Below, one piece after another: positions 38,953 to 48,343 of a stretch of 53,439 nt of DNA; the first letter of the stretch is position 1, and each line of letters begins with the position of its first letter. The notes below the pieces were generated by a model. That model was given only the letters and a program-made list of their open reading frames with translations, was not told where the DNA came from and made no database searches. This DNA comes from Caulobacteraceae bacterium. Its GTDB lineage: Bacteria; Pseudomonadota; Alphaproteobacteria; Caulobacterales; Caulobacteraceae. The stretch is from assembly GCA_947441065.1 (NCBI GenBank), contig CANESI010000015.1:1-53439 (forward strand), read 5' to 3'. The position numbers and the translations under genes were made by a program.

Positions 38953-39022
38953 CCGGGGCTCCTTGTTTGGGCGAATTGAAATATTACTGGAAGGCGACAC
39001 CTACCGTTGACAGCTTCTATCT

Positions 39023-40222
39023 TTACCGGGCCTTGGGCGGTTGGGTGTCCGTTGCATCGGGAAGTCCTAGGATGCGCTTGGCGATGATATTGTTCTGAAT
39101 TTCAGCAGAGCCACCGGCGATGGCTCCGGACTTGCCACGAAGCCAGCCGCGGACCTCCTCGGACCAGTAGAGGCCCTCGTTGCCCATCAGTTCAATCGTC
39201 AGCTCTGCCCGTTCGGCACGAACCTGGCCCCCGGCATTCTTCATGATAGACGCTGTGTTCGAAGGGCCGCTATTAGCCCTCGATTCAGCCTCGGCGCGGG
39301 CGTGAGTGAGCGCAAAGGTGCGAGCCTGCATCTGGTGCTCGGCCATGCGGTGGCGAAGGTCGCGGTCCACCAGTTGATTGTCCGCGTCCACGCCGACATG
39401 GCTTCGGGCCAGGTCACCGATGTTGGCCGTGGACGCAACACCGATCGGGCTAGATCCCACGCTGGTATTTTGCCGCTCATGCTGCAACAGCCGCTTGGCC
39501 ACCTGCCAGCCACCGCCCCTTGGCCCAACGAGATTGGCCTTCGGGACCAAAACATCCGTGAAGAACGTCTCGCAGAAAGGTGACTCGCCACTGATGAGAA
39601 TAATCGGGCGCACCTCGACCCCGGGCGAGGCCATATCGATCATCAGGAAGCTGATCCCATCATGCTTGCTTGGACCCTTGTCCGTCCGCACCAGACAAAA
39701 GCACCAGTGTGCGTGCTGCGCCCCTGTGGTCCAGACCTTCTGGCCGGTGACACGAAAGCTGTCACCCTCGTCCAAAGCTGTCATCTGCAGTGAGGCCAGG
39801 TCCGATCCGGCACCAGGCTCGCTGAACCCTTGACACCAGCGTAGCTGGCCTTTGGCAATTGGGGGAATGTGGCGCTCAAGCTGTTCGGGGTTGCCATATT
39901 CTAGGAGCGTTGGTCCAAACATCATGACGCCAAGGCCGCCGATGGGGTTGATGGCACCGATCCGGGCCATCTCGTCTTTCAGCACACTGGCTTGGCTAGC
40001 CGTTAGTCCACCGCCCCCATAGCGGGTTGGCCAGGTCGGGACGCCCCATCCGCGCGCACCCAAGCGGCTGCGCCAGAGGAGAACATCTTTTGGCTGTGGT
40101 GCGCCATCGACCATGGCCAGGGCCACCTGACTAGGATTGTCGCGAATAGACTCTGGTAGGTTGGCTTGAAGCCAGCCGCGTGCCTCAAGACGAAAGGCCT
40201 CAAGTTCAGGCGCGTCGACCAT
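39023..40222 (-). CDS. acyl-CoA dehydrogenase (first)
   Basis: FAD-dependent enzyme introducing an alpha,beta double bond into an acyl-CoA; 399 aa. The N-terminal helical domain has WGVPTWPTRYGGGGL, and the middle domain has CQGFSEPGAGSDLASLQ and GQKVWTTGAQHAHWCF for FAD and substrate. The C-terminal helical domain ends GGSAEIQNNIIAKRILGL. AGGAG precedes the ATG by about seven bases. It is strongly similar to 49468-50652. Third of four genes behind operator site 4. Chain length and electron acceptor cannot be told. Confidence 0.92.
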   Translation of the reverse strand: MVDAPELEAFRLEARGWLQANLPESIRDNPSQVALAMVDGAPQPKDVLLWRSRLGARGWGVPTWPTRYGGGGLTASQASVLKDEMARIGAINPIGGLGVMMFGPTLLEYGNPEQLERHIPPIAKGQLRWCQGFSEPGAGSDLASLQMTALDEGDSFRVTGQKVWTTGAQHAHWCFCLVRTDKGPSKHDGISFLMIDMASPGVEVRPIILISGESPFCETFFTDVLVPKANLVGPRGGGWQVAKRLLQHERQNTSVGSSPIGVASTANIGDLARSHVGVDADNQLVDRDLRHRMAEHQMQARTFALTHARAEAESRANSGPSNTASIMKNAGGQVRAERAELTIELMGNEGLYWSEEVRGWLRGKSGAIAGGSAEIQNNIIAKRILGLPDATDTQPPKAR

Positions 40223-40262
40223 CTATAGTCTCCTTTGCTGCAGGTATCAGAGCGAGCCAGCG

Positions 40263-41255
40263 TTAGGCGCGGACAGACTGGTCCCCAAGAAAACCCATGA
40301 GCCGCTCGCGCATAATCGTCTCAGCATCGGCCATAATCGTCTCAATCAGCTGATGGCAGGTGGGGATGTCGTGGATCAGGCCGACAACCATGCCGCAGGA
40401 CCAGGCACCCGCCTCCATGTCACCGTCCTGCATGATGCGCGGATAGACCCCGCCCACCTCGGCAACAATGTCCTCAAATTTGAGGTTAGGCCCTAAAGCC
40501 TTTTCCTTTGCGAGCAGACGATCAACTGCACTGTTGTGCAACACCCGCTCGGTGTTTCGAAGGGGCCGCATGATCAAGCGCGTATCCAGCTCGCTGGCCG
40601 AAACAATAGCCTGTTTAACGTTCTCATGGACCGGAGCTTCCTTCGTGGCGATGAAGCGCGTGCCCATATTGATCCCCTCTGCGCCAAGCGCTAAGGCCGC
40701 AGCCAGTTGCCGGCCGTTGGCGATGCCGCCTGAGGCGACAAATGGGATCTTCAGCTCTTCTGCGGCCCGCGGCAGCAGGATGAAGTTTGGCACATCATCT
40801 TCACCGGGGTGACCGCCGCATTCAAAGCCGTCAACGCTGATGGCATCGCAGCCAATAGCCTCGGCCTTCAGGGCGTGGCGAACCGACGTGCATTTATGAA
40901 TGACCTTGATGCCCGCCTCTTTCATGGCCGGCAGCCACTTTTGTGGGTTGTTGCCGGCTGTCTCCACGGCCTTCACGCCACTGTCGATGATCGCCTTCAC
41001 ATAGGCTGGATAGTCGGGCGGGGTGACGGACGGCAGAAAGGTCAGGTTCACCCCAAAGGGCTTGTCGGTCATGCCGCGGCAGCGGGCGATCTCTTGGGCC
41101 AGCGCCATGGGCGTGCGCTGGGTCAGACCGGTGATCATGCCAAGACCGCCAGCGTTAGAGACAGCTGCGGCCATTTCGGCCAGACCGACAAAGTGCATAC
41201 CGCCTTGGATGATGGGGTGCTTGATGCCGAATAGTTCCGTGATGCGGGTTTTCAT
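40263..41255 (-). CDS. nitronate monooxygenase-family flavoprotein
   Basis: FMN-binding TIM-barrel protein of the 2-nitropropane dioxygenase/NMO family; 330 aa starting MKTRITELFGIKHPIIQGGM at 41255. Conserved segments are IIQGGMHFVGLAEMAAAVSN, SVDGFECGGHPGEDD, PFVASGGIANGRQLAAAL and GAEGINMGTRFIATKEAP. Some relatives act in catabolic CoA pathways (IpdC of actinobacterial steroid degradation belongs to this superfamily), so with a CoA ligase and dehydrogenase as neighbours a role on a CoA thioester is more plausible than nitronate detoxification. That is inference. Confidence 0.85.
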   Translation of the reverse strand: MKTRITELFGIKHPIIQGGMHFVGLAEMAAAVSNAGGLGMITGLTQRTPMALAQEIARCRGMTDKPFGVNLTFLPSVTPPDYPAYVKAIIDSGVKAVETAGNNPQKWLPAMKEAGIKVIHKCTSVRHALKAEAIGCDAISVDGFECGGHPGEDDVPNFILLPRAAEELKIPFVASGGIANGRQLAAALALGAEGINMGTRFIATKEAPVHENVKQAIVSASELDTRLIMRPLRNTERVLHNSAVDRLLAKEKALGPNLKFEDIVAEVGGVYPRIMQDGDMEAGAWSCGMVVGLIHDIPTCHQLIETIMADAETIMRERLMGFLGDQSVRA

Positions 41256-41306
41256 AGGCTTGTTTCCTGAATTGAGGGTCTTGGTCTGCGACGCCAATGG
41301 GTGCGA

Positions 41307-42812
41307 TCAGTTGGCACCATGCGGGGCGCCATTGGGCGGTGGTTCTGATTTCATGCGGGCTATGCGCTCGTCGCGTAGGGCTGTACGGCGCACCTTGCCG
41401 GCATCGTCCCGGATCGGTTCATCGACGAACTCGAACGATCTTGGCAGCTTGTAGGCGACCAGCCTTTGGGCCAGATGCGCCGCCAGCTGTTCAGGCGTCA
41501 CGGGGCCCTTAACATTGACAATGGCATGGATAAGGTTTCCCAGATCGTCGTCTGGCAGGCCGATGATCGCGCAGGACTGGACAGCCGGATATTCTTCTAG
41601 TGCGGCCTCCACCTCTGCAGGATAGACGTTCGCCCCCCCAACCAAGATCATGTCGGTTCGTCGGTCGGCCAGATAGAGATAGCCGTCAGCGTCGAACCAA
41701 CCCATGTCACCAAGGCTTTCCCAGCCGTCCGGCAAGGTCTTGGCTAAGGCCCCGACATAACGATAGGTCTCAGGCGAACCTTGGGTCCGGCGCAGATAGA
41801 TCTCGCCGACTTGGCCTGGGGCAAGCGCCTGTCCGTCATCCCCCATAACCACCATTTCGCCGACAATGACCCGGCCAACCGAACCCCTTCGATCCAGCCA
41901 TTCGCGGCCGGAGATCTCGCTGATGGCCTGAGACTCCGCCCCGCCATAGCGCTCCATCACCGCATCTGGTCCCATCCATCCGATGAAAGCCTCTTTGAGC
42001 CAGGGCGGACAAGGCGCAGCCAGATGCCATAGGGTCTTGAGCGAGGAGATGTCGTAGGCACTTTTTGTGGCTTCAGGCAGTCGCCAAATGCGCGTCATCA
42101 TGGTTGGCACCAGGAAGATCCAGTCAGCGCGATAGGTCTGAATTGCGGCTAAAACGCCCTCAGGATCGAAACGGGGCAGGATGACCAGATGGGCGCCCAT
42201 ATTGATGGTCTCAAGCATCATCGCAAAGCCGGCTGTATGGTAGAGCGGCGCAGGCAGGATCGAAACGCCGCCTCTTTGCATACGCCAGAAACTGGGCTCC
42301 AGCAGGCTGGCTTTGGTCAGGCCTGGTCCGCCGGACAAGATCAGTTTTGGGCGACCCGTGGAGCCTCCCGACGCCACGCCCCTGGCGGTTGGCGCGGTGA
42401 TGTCGGGCAGGTCGGCCTCATCGTCTGACAAGGCCGCCAGCTCAGAACGGCTATAGGAGGGCCATGGACCAGCGGCTTGGCCTTCGCCAATGACCAGAGC
42501 AGGATTTGCAAGCTCGATGATCGCCTTCAGTTCTGGAGCCGGTAGGCGAACGGAAATGGGCTGCGGCGTTGCACCCAACTTCCAGATCGCCCAGCAGGCC
42601 TCCACAAAATCCAATCCATTGGGCAGGGCGACGGTCACCAGAGCGCCGCGGGTCACACCCTTAAGAGCAAGGCCCCGCGCCAAGCTGTTAGTGCGCCGAT
42701 GCAGCTCGCCATAGGTCAGGGCCACGCCCTGGCAGGTCACCGCGGGCATATCAGCGATCACAGTGGCCAACTGTTTTAGCTTTGCGCCGTATGAGATCAT
42801 CTGGTCCATCAT
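41307..42812 (-). CDS. AMP-forming acyl-CoA synthetase
   Basis: Adenylates a carboxylic acid and transfers it to CoA; 501 aa. The ATP loop is variant: SGGSTGRPK instead of the usual SGTTGxPKG. Other core motifs are normal: LPAPLYHTAGF, ERYGGAESQ, the hinge region GWESLGDMGWFDADGYLYLADR and GGANVYPAEVEAAL. The C-terminal lysine region is DDAGKVRRTALRD. The ATG at 42812 is chosen with GAGG upstream; ATG 42809 is an alternative. It heads a four-gene unit (ligase, flavoprotein, dehydrogenase, GST-like) behind operator site 4. It is only distantly similar to the ligase half of the fusion at 51002. The substrate is unknown. Confidence 0.9.
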   Translation of the reverse strand: MMDQMISYGAKLKQLATVIADMPAVTCQGVALTYGELHRRTNSLARGLALKGVTRGALVTVALPNGLDFVEACWAIWKLGATPQPISVRLPAPELKAIIELANPALVIGEGQAAGPWPSYSRSELAALSDDEADLPDITAPTARGVASGGSTGRPKLILSGGPGLTKASLLEPSFWRMQRGGVSILPAPLYHTAGFAMMLETINMGAHLVILPRFDPEGVLAAIQTYRADWIFLVPTMMTRIWRLPEATKSAYDISSLKTLWHLAAPCPPWLKEAFIGWMGPDAVMERYGGAESQAISEISGREWLDRRGSVGRVIVGEMVVMGDDGQALAPGQVGEIYLRRTQGSPETYRYVGALAKTLPDGWESLGDMGWFDADGYLYLADRRTDMILVGGANVYPAEVEAALEEYPAVQSCAIIGLPDDDLGNLIHAIVNVKGPVTPEQLAAHLAQRLVAYKLPRSFEFVDEPIRDDAGKVRRTALRDERIARMKSEPPPNGAPHGAN

Positions 42813-42842
42813 GCGCACCTCGCCGAACGGCCCCTATAACCG

Positions 42843-42860
42843 GAACCATCGTTTCTGTTC
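42843..42860 (-). promoter_or_regulatory. shared operator, site 4
   Basis: GAACCATCGTTTCTGTTC, an 18-bp imperfect dyad (GAACCA/CTGTTC). It lies 31 bases before the CoA ligase start, in the gap shared with the divergent TetR gene, so it may control both. Confidence 0.6.
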
Positions 42861-42971
42861 ATAAATGAGTTTGCGGCACCCTTGTCAACCGGCGCCGTCA
42901 TGGGGTAGAGCGCCAAATAGCATACCCCTTTGCAAGACCTCCCCTCGTCGGTCGCTTCCTTGAAGGTCGTA

Positions 42972-43631
42972 ATGTATTCTGATCTTGCATATCTGGATGG
43001 ACTGGACGGGGTCTTTCCCGCGTTCCAGGCGCGCAGTCGGTTGGCGCAGGAGCGTCTCTTGCGGGCAGGCGACGCCGTATTTGCCAGCAAGGGCTATGAT
43101 AAGGCTCACATCACCGACATCGCCGCCGCGGCGGGTTACTCCATCGGCACCTTTTATGGGCGCTTCCGCGACAAGGAGGCCCTGTTTGCAGCGCTGCAAC
43201 TTCGCTTTGCCAAACGGGGCAGGGCGAACATAGAACGCTTTTTCGATTTGCAGCTTTCGCAAGACACTGCACCAGCGGCATTGATCGAGACCTATATCAC
43301 GGCGACCTCACGCGTTCTGACACGCAATTCTGGATTCTTCCGCGCCATGTATCAGCGCAGCCTCGCGGGCGAGGCAGATGCCTACTGGCCGGAACTTCGT
43401 GCCGCTACGCGTCTGGCCGGGATGCGTCTTGCAGCCTTCATCCGAAAGCAAGTTCCAGAAGTCGGCGGCCCAGAACTTGATGAGCGGTGTGTTTTTTGCC
43501 TTCGTACCGTCGAGGGAATGCTCGTGCACAGGCTCCTTCATTGGAAGATCAATGAGGAGTTTGACGAGGCCTATATTCAGCAGTCATTGGCTCGAATGAT
43601 GACCACCATGCTGGGCCTGCCGTCGCTCTGA
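42972..43631 (+). CDS. TetR-family transcriptional regulator
   Basis: 219 aa from ATG 42972, which has GAAGG upstream; a TTG 42 bases earlier is less likely. The N-terminal helix-turn-helix is at about residues 25-70 (ERLLRAGDAVFASKGYDKAH, then ITDIAAAAGYSIGTFYGRF). The C-terminal ligand and dimer domain is variable, as usual. It is divergent from the CoA-ligase operon and is followed by a TonB-dependent receptor; operator copies lie on both sides (42843 and 43691). It is therefore the best candidate for the repressor that reads the shared 18-bp operator, with a pathway intermediate (perhaps an acyl-CoA) as inducer. Confidence 0.88.
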   Translation: MYSDLAYLDGLDGVFPAFQARSRLAQERLLRAGDAVFASKGYDKAHITDIAAAAGYSIGTFYGRFRDKEALFAALQLRFAKRGRANIERFFDLQLSQDTAPAALIETYITATSRVLTRNSGFFRAMYQRSLAGEADAYWPELRAATRLAGMRLAAFIRKQVPEVGGPELDERCVFCLRTVEGMLVHRLLHWKINEEFDEAYIQQSLARMMTTMLGLPSL

Positions 43632-43690
43632 GATTCAACTAAGCCCTGCCCAACCCACTTGACAGTAACTTGGCCCTAACCCCTTTATAG

Positions 43691-43708
43691 GAATCATAGC
43701 TCCGGTTC
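43691..43708 (+). promoter_or_regulatory. shared operator, site 5
   Basis: GAATCATAGCTCCGGTTC lies 45 bases before the GTG start of the second TonB-dependent receptor (9 bases before an alternative ATG at 43718). Confidence 0.65.
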
Positions 43709-43753
43709 GAAATATAAATGAACAGACCTGAGCCTTCATCTGGGGAGAGTGCC

Positions 43754-46084
43754 GTGATTTCGAATTCCAGCCTTAAACTGCTACTGCTGTGCGGCATCGC
43801 TGCTGCGAGTTTCGGATCGGCTAGCGCAGCTCAAGCGCAGGCCTCGGCAACTCAGCTCGACGAACTGATCGTGACCGCCCAGAAGCGCGCCGAGAATGTT
43901 CAAGATGTTCCCCTTTCAATCAAAGCGGTCAGTGGGGCTGATATCGAAAGGGCGCACATCGTCAACTTCGCTCAGCTGACAACGGTCGTGCCGAGTTTGC
44001 AGTTCAGCACCTCTAACAACGTGCGCAACACGACGATCTCGCTGCGCGGTATAGGCCAGTCTGGCAATAATCCTGGCATTGAACCTAGTGTCGGGGTGTT
44101 CATCGACGGAGCCTCTGTTCCTGGCTCGAGCGCGCTGTTTGGCGATCTGACAGATATACAATCGGTCGAGGTCCTGAGCGGTCCACAGGGCACGCTTTAT
44201 GGCCGCAACACGCCTCTTGGCGCGATCAACATCGTCACGCGTGAGCCGCAATCGGACATGGAAGCCATGTTGACGGCTGGCTATGGTAACTATGATCAAA
44301 CCAGTTTGAAGGGTTATTTGGGCGGGGCATTGGGCCCAAATGTCGCTTCGCGCGCATCGTTCTGGGCCCGCGATCGAAGTGGTTTTGCCTACAACCTAGC
44401 GACCGGACAGCACGTCAATGATTTCACCGGCGCAGGCGGACGCCTTCGCACAGTTTGGAAGCCTTCTGACGCCCTTAAGTTCGACCTAGCGGCCTATTAC
44501 TCGAACGTCGCAGCCCAGGACGGGGTCTCCGATATCATCGACGCAGCAGGACCGTTTGGTGTGGCAACACCGGGCTATTTGGCGGCAACGGCGGCGCTGG
44601 GATATACGTTTAAGAACTACGGCAACCGCGACTTCGTTGTGCAGACCCAGGATGTGACGAACGACAAGGCCATCGCATATGGTTCCAGCCTGACTGGAAA
44701 CTACGCGTTTGATAATGGCTATAGGCTAACCTCGATTACCTCGGCTGACTACAATAAGGGCGGTGGAAATCCCTACTCTAACGCTGGGTTGCCTCAGAAA
44801 ATTCTAATCCTCGCTGAGATGGGTATCATCAAGTCTTGGAGCCAGGAGCTTCGCCTAGCCTCTCCGACGGGACAGCGGCTGGAATATATTGCGGGACTTT
44901 ACGCCTACCGTCAGACCTATGACTTTGATTCCACCGTTACGATTGGTCCCGATGCCAACAGACTTTTGCCTTTGCCGGCCTCGTTGGGTGGCCCGACCCG
45001 TTTCAAAGCTGGCGACACGGAAATTACCGACGTCAGACTGAACACCCAGAGCCAAGCGGTTTTCGGAACTGTCTGGTTTAAGATGACCGATGCATGGAAA
45101 CTTCAGGCAGGCGGGCGCTTCGTCAAGGAAGAGAAAGACGGCAACATCTCGCATGTGAACCTGCCGGGGGCTAATGCAGCCTTCCGCACGGCCTTTGGTC
45201 CCAATCCAGTGGGAGCCGTTTCACGCAGCGAAGACAAGTTCACCTGGCTCTTAAGCACCCAATATAAGGTCACGCCAGACGTGATGGTCTTTGCCACCGC
45301 CTCTACGGGCTGGAAATCGGGCGGCTTCAACGCCCGCCTGACACCGGTTGGTGTACCCGTTCAATTCAACTCGGAATCGTCGACTGACTATGCCGTTGGT
45401 ATCAAGTCCGAGCTCTTTGAACGCCGACTGCGCCTTAACCTCACGGCCTTTGATATCGTATTGGCAAACTTCCAGTCCTCAATCCTCAACCCGGTCACAC
45501 GAAGCGGCTTCATCACCGGTAACGCTGGCGAACGCCAGACCAAAGGTGTCGAAGGTGATTTCGTCGCCGTGCTAAGCGAGCACCTGCGCGTGAACGGTGC
45601 TGCGACCTACCTGTCGGCTAAGTATACCGACTATACCAACGGGCCCTGCTATTCAGGCAAGGTCGCCAACGGATCGGCCCCAGGAACCTGCAACTTCAAT
45701 GGCCTAACACCGGACAGGTCGCCGGAACTCAAGACAAGCGTTGCGGCGAACTATTCAAGGCCGATCTTCCAAAAGCTGACGATGGATCTTGGCCTTGAGG
45801 TCCAGTATTCGAGTTCGATGATCTATGATGCTGGCTTAGATCCTCGCACAGAACAAAAGGCCGTGACGCTGCTCAATGGCGTCATAGGCCTGAAACCGAT
45901 TGATGGGCACTGGGCGATGACCCTCTGGGCCCGAAACATTACCGATGAACACTATTTCCAATTCATCTCGTTGACGCCTGCGACAACACTGGTCAGTACC
46001 GGCGGCACAGCTGGCGGCCGCGGCTATAGCGGATACTACGCAGAACCGCGCACCTACGGGGTCGAGCTTACCTATCGATACTAG
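43754..46084 (+). CDS. TonB-dependent outer membrane receptor (second)
   Basis: 776 aa from GTG 43754, chosen because GGGGAGAG precedes it and the product then starts with a compact signal peptide (LKLLLLCGIAAASFGSASAA). ATG 43718 is in frame and would add 12 residues. The TonB-box-like DELIVTAQKR follows, then the plug with VLSGPQGTLYGRNTPLGAIN and a barrel that ends GVELTYRY. It resembles the receptor at 30415 throughout (for example, both have NPLTGTGFI/NPVTRSGFI and GTCN[YF]NGLTP). Control by operator site 5 is likely. The second MFS gene follows downstream. Confidence 0.93.
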   Translation: MISNSSLKLLLLCGIAAASFGSASAAQAQASATQLDELIVTAQKRAENVQDVPLSIKAVSGADIERAHIVNFAQLTTVVPSLQFSTSNNVRNTTISLRGIGQSGNNPGIEPSVGVFIDGASVPGSSALFGDLTDIQSVEVLSGPQGTLYGRNTPLGAINIVTREPQSDMEAMLTAGYGNYDQTSLKGYLGGALGPNVASRASFWARDRSGFAYNLATGQHVNDFTGAGGRLRTVWKPSDALKFDLAAYYSNVAAQDGVSDIIDAAGPFGVATPGYLAATAALGYTFKNYGNRDFVVQTQDVTNDKAIAYGSSLTGNYAFDNGYRLTSITSADYNKGGGNPYSNAGLPQKILILAEMGIIKSWSQELRLASPTGQRLEYIAGLYAYRQTYDFDSTVTIGPDANRLLPLPASLGGPTRFKAGDTEITDVRLNTQSQAVFGTVWFKMTDAWKLQAGGRFVKEEKDGNISHVNLPGANAAFRTAFGPNPVGAVSRSEDKFTWLLSTQYKVTPDVMVFATASTGWKSGGFNARLTPVGVPVQFNSESSTDYAVGIKSELFERRLRLNLTAFDIVLANFQSSILNPVTRSGFITGNAGERQTKGVEGDFVAVLSEHLRVNGAATYLSAKYTDYTNGPCYSGKVANGSAPGTCNFNGLTPDRSPELKTSVAANYSRPIFQKLTMDLGLEVQYSSSMIYDAGLDPRTEQKAVTLLNGVIGLKPIDGHWAMTLWARNITDEHYFQFISLTPATTLVSTGGTAGGRGYSGYYAEPRTYGVELTYRY

Positions 46085-46095
46085 TCTAAAGCCCT

Positions 46096-46122
46096 GCCCC
46101 CCGGCCCAAAGGCCGGCGGGGC
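46096..46122 (+). terminator. hairpin after second TonB-dependent receptor
   Basis: GCCCCCCGGCC (46096-46106) pairs with GGCCGGCGGGGC (46111-46122) with one bulge and a four-base loop, 11 bases after the stop. There is no U-tract. The rest of the gap to 46333 shows no gene and no good operator copy. Confidence 0.5.
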
Positions 46123-46333
46123 GGAATGGCTTAGCTAACTTACGAATTCTTAGGTCGGGGCCATCTGTTGGCCCTTAGACCTCGAAACGGCGGCTTGCCG
46201 TCACATTAGACGAGAGCCTTAGCGACAAACGTCACCAAGCCTCGGGTAAGCCAAATTATGGGGTCATCGCTGAAATCACCTTCACAAAGGTCAGGGTTTC
46301 ATCGGGACCAGAGAGAGCAAGGAAACGGCCTAG

Positions 46334-47629
46334 ATGTCTCCAAATAAGACGCCCGCAGTTTCACCGACACCAGGAATGTCTGCCGGATATACGCGCTATG
46401 CGCTTGGTCTGCTTTTAGTGGTCTACACTCTGAATTTTGTCGACCGACAGATATTGTCTATCCTGATGGAACCCATCCGCCGTGATCTCCATCTTACAGA
46501 TAGCCAGCTTGGCCTATTGTCGGGACTTGGCTTCGCCTTGTTCTACGCAGCAGCCGGGCTGCCGATCGCGCGGCTGGCCGATAGGTCATCTCGCAACAAG
46601 ATCATCGCGGGGTCTTTGGCGCTGTGGAGTGCTGCAACCGCGGTCTGCGGCCTGACCGCCAACTTCGCCCAGTTGCTTGTGGCGCGGGCCACTGTCGCCA
46701 TTGGTGAGTCAGGCGCTGCGCCGGCCAGCCACTCGATGATTGCGGATCTGTTCCCACATGGGAAGCGCGCGACGGCCTTGGCGGTACTCTCTTGCGGTGT
46801 GCCCATAGGTATTTTGGTGGGTCTGATAGCCGGCGGCTGGTTGAACCAGATGTTTGACTGGCGGACGGCCTTTGTTGTTGTCGGACTGCCGGGAGTTATA
46901 TTATCGATTGTTGTCTTGCTGACCTTGAAGGAGCCCTTAAGGCTCGGTGCGTCAGAAGGTCTCGCAACCTTGTCTTGGCGTGAGGCGTTGGCGACACTGT
47001 TCAAGATCCCTGCATACAACTTTTTGGTTATCGGGGCTGCCCTGCACGCCTTCACATCCTACGGCGCTTTGCAGTGGACCCCAGCGTTCATGATCAGGGT
47101 GCATGGACTTACGAGCGGCGAGGCGGGGCTTGCGCTAGGGTTGATCTCGGGCGTGACGGGGATCGTCGGAACCCTAGCGGGCGGATGGTTCGCCGACATT
47201 CTCGGCCGGCGCGATAACCGCTGGTACGCGTGGCTTCCGGCAATCATGATCGGCATACGCGCTCCATTGTTCATCATGGCCTATCTTGCCTCGACACCGG
47301 GTCTGGCGATCGCTTGCCTCATTCTGCCCGGGCTCCTTGGAAACGCATTCACAGGCCCTGTGTTCGCCACCATACAAACCCTTACGCCGGCGCGAACCCG
47401 AGCCTTCGCTTCTGCCTGGACGCTGTTCGTCATCTCTCTGGTTGGCTTTGGCCTAGGGCCGCTCCTGATTGGCATGACCAGCGACGCATTGACCCCTACC
47501 TTCGGGGTTCAGGGCCTTGGCTATGCGATCGCTCTGGCGGCGCCTATCGAAATCGCATCAGCGGTCTTCTTCATGATGGCCGCCCGCCGGTTGCCGTCGA
47601 AGGGTACGGACAAGGGACTGGCTGGTTAG
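46334..47629 (+). CDS. MFS transporter, spinster-like (second)
   Basis: 431 aa, twelve membrane helices. Helix 1 (LLLVVYTLNFVDRQILSILM), the MFS loop motif GLPIARLADRSSRNK and later QWTPAFMIRVHGLTSGEAG align with the transporter at 34470-35762, so the two are paralogues. AAGGAAA precedes the ATG. It lies 249 bases after the second receptor on the same strand. It may work with that receptor to carry the substrate into the cytoplasm; this is inferred from position. Confidence 0.9.
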   Translation: MSPNKTPAVSPTPGMSAGYTRYALGLLLVVYTLNFVDRQILSILMEPIRRDLHLTDSQLGLLSGLGFALFYAAAGLPIARLADRSSRNKIIAGSLALWSAATAVCGLTANFAQLLVARATVAIGESGAAPASHSMIADLFPHGKRATALAVLSCGVPIGILVGLIAGGWLNQMFDWRTAFVVVGLPGVILSIVVLLTLKEPLRLGASEGLATLSWREALATLFKIPAYNFLVIGAALHAFTSYGALQWTPAFMIRVHGLTSGEAGLALGLISGVTGIVGTLAGGWFADILGRRDNRWYAWLPAIMIGIRAPLFIMAYLASTPGLAIACLILPGLLGNAFTGPVFATIQTLTPARTRAFASAWTLFVISLVGFGLGPLLIGMTSDALTPTFGVQGLGYAIALAAPIEIASAVFFMMAARRLPSKGTDKGLAG

Positions 47630-47903
47630 CCACCCTTCGTGCCAAATCACTGCAGTTGGGAACTCGTGACCTCAGATTTATGGATGGGAAATAGATCGCT
47701 CCAGCCCGTGCGGCCTTTCTAGCCACGGGCGTTCGATCGGTCCCCAGGCTAGCAGCAGGAAGCCTCAATTTACCGGGTTGGTCCTTCCTTAGGTGTTTGC
47801 TGCAGCGAAAGCGCCAAACTGTCTCAAAGGCGCTGACGCCGAACACCCAAGTGTGAACCAAGATAGAGGCGATTAGGAGTGGTCACCCCCAAGGGGGCTA
47901 TTG

Positions 47904-48164
47904 CAGAAGCGATCGACAGATCGCGCAGACCGTACCACCTGACACACCGTCGAAATCTTCGGCAAGGGCAAGGTCGATGCGATCGAAAAGGGCCTGAAGT
48001 AGGAATCCTTAGTCCATATCGAAGGCCCCATTCGCTACGATGAGTTTGAGACCGATGGCATCAAGCTGGTTCGGGCCAAGATCACCGTCAGCGGCCCCAA
48101 GCACCAGATCCTCTTCCTCGACAAGAAGCCCACTGAGCAGGCTCACGAGGAGGAGGGCGGCTGA
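47904..48164 (+). pseudogene. decayed ssb-like gene (single-stranded DNA-binding protein)
   Basis: In one frame the sequence reads HTVEIFGKGKVDAIEKGLK, stop, ESLVHIEGPIRYDEFE and on to SGPKHQILFLDKK, TEQAHEEEGG, stop (48162-48164). This matches the SSB pattern WHxVxIFG...KGxxVxIEGxI. TGA at 47940-47942 sits where SSB has Trp before His, and TAG at 48000-48002 where a Lys is expected. The N-terminal third is not recognisable. No start is present, so the gene is a relic. An intact terminator follows. The chromosomal ssb would lie elsewhere; a phage or plasmid origin is possible. Confidence 0.65.
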
Positions 48165-48180
48165 GACTAAAGGCCCAACC

Positions 48181-48217
48181 AGCCCCTCTGAGCGATCAGG
48201 GGGGCTCTCTTTTTATT
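48181..48217 (+). terminator. rho-independent terminator after the ssb relic
   Basis: AGCCCCTCTGA pairs with TCAGGGGGGCT (48181-48206, one G-U) around GCGA, followed by CTCTTTTTATT. It is a textbook terminator that remains intact behind a dead gene. Confidence 0.85.
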
Positions 48218-48343
48218 GTTCTCACCTGTTGGGCCGGGTGAACGCTCCGCGCACGCCTTGATACCCTGGGTTCGTCAACGTCCCCCGAGAATTGTACCCT
48301 CCGCAATCCCTTGCAAGCCTAGCCCGGCGGCTAGGGTTGCGGC

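Noticed and set aside
47571-47861. A 96-codon minus-strand frame after the second MFS gene
   Set aside because: It overlaps the end of the transporter gene, and nothing in it resembles a known protein.
48318-48335. CCTAGCC-CGGC-GGCTAGG hairpin after the third acyl-CoA dehydrogenase
   Set aside because: It is a clean seven-base-pair stem but has no U-tract in the direction of transcription; not enough to call a terminator.
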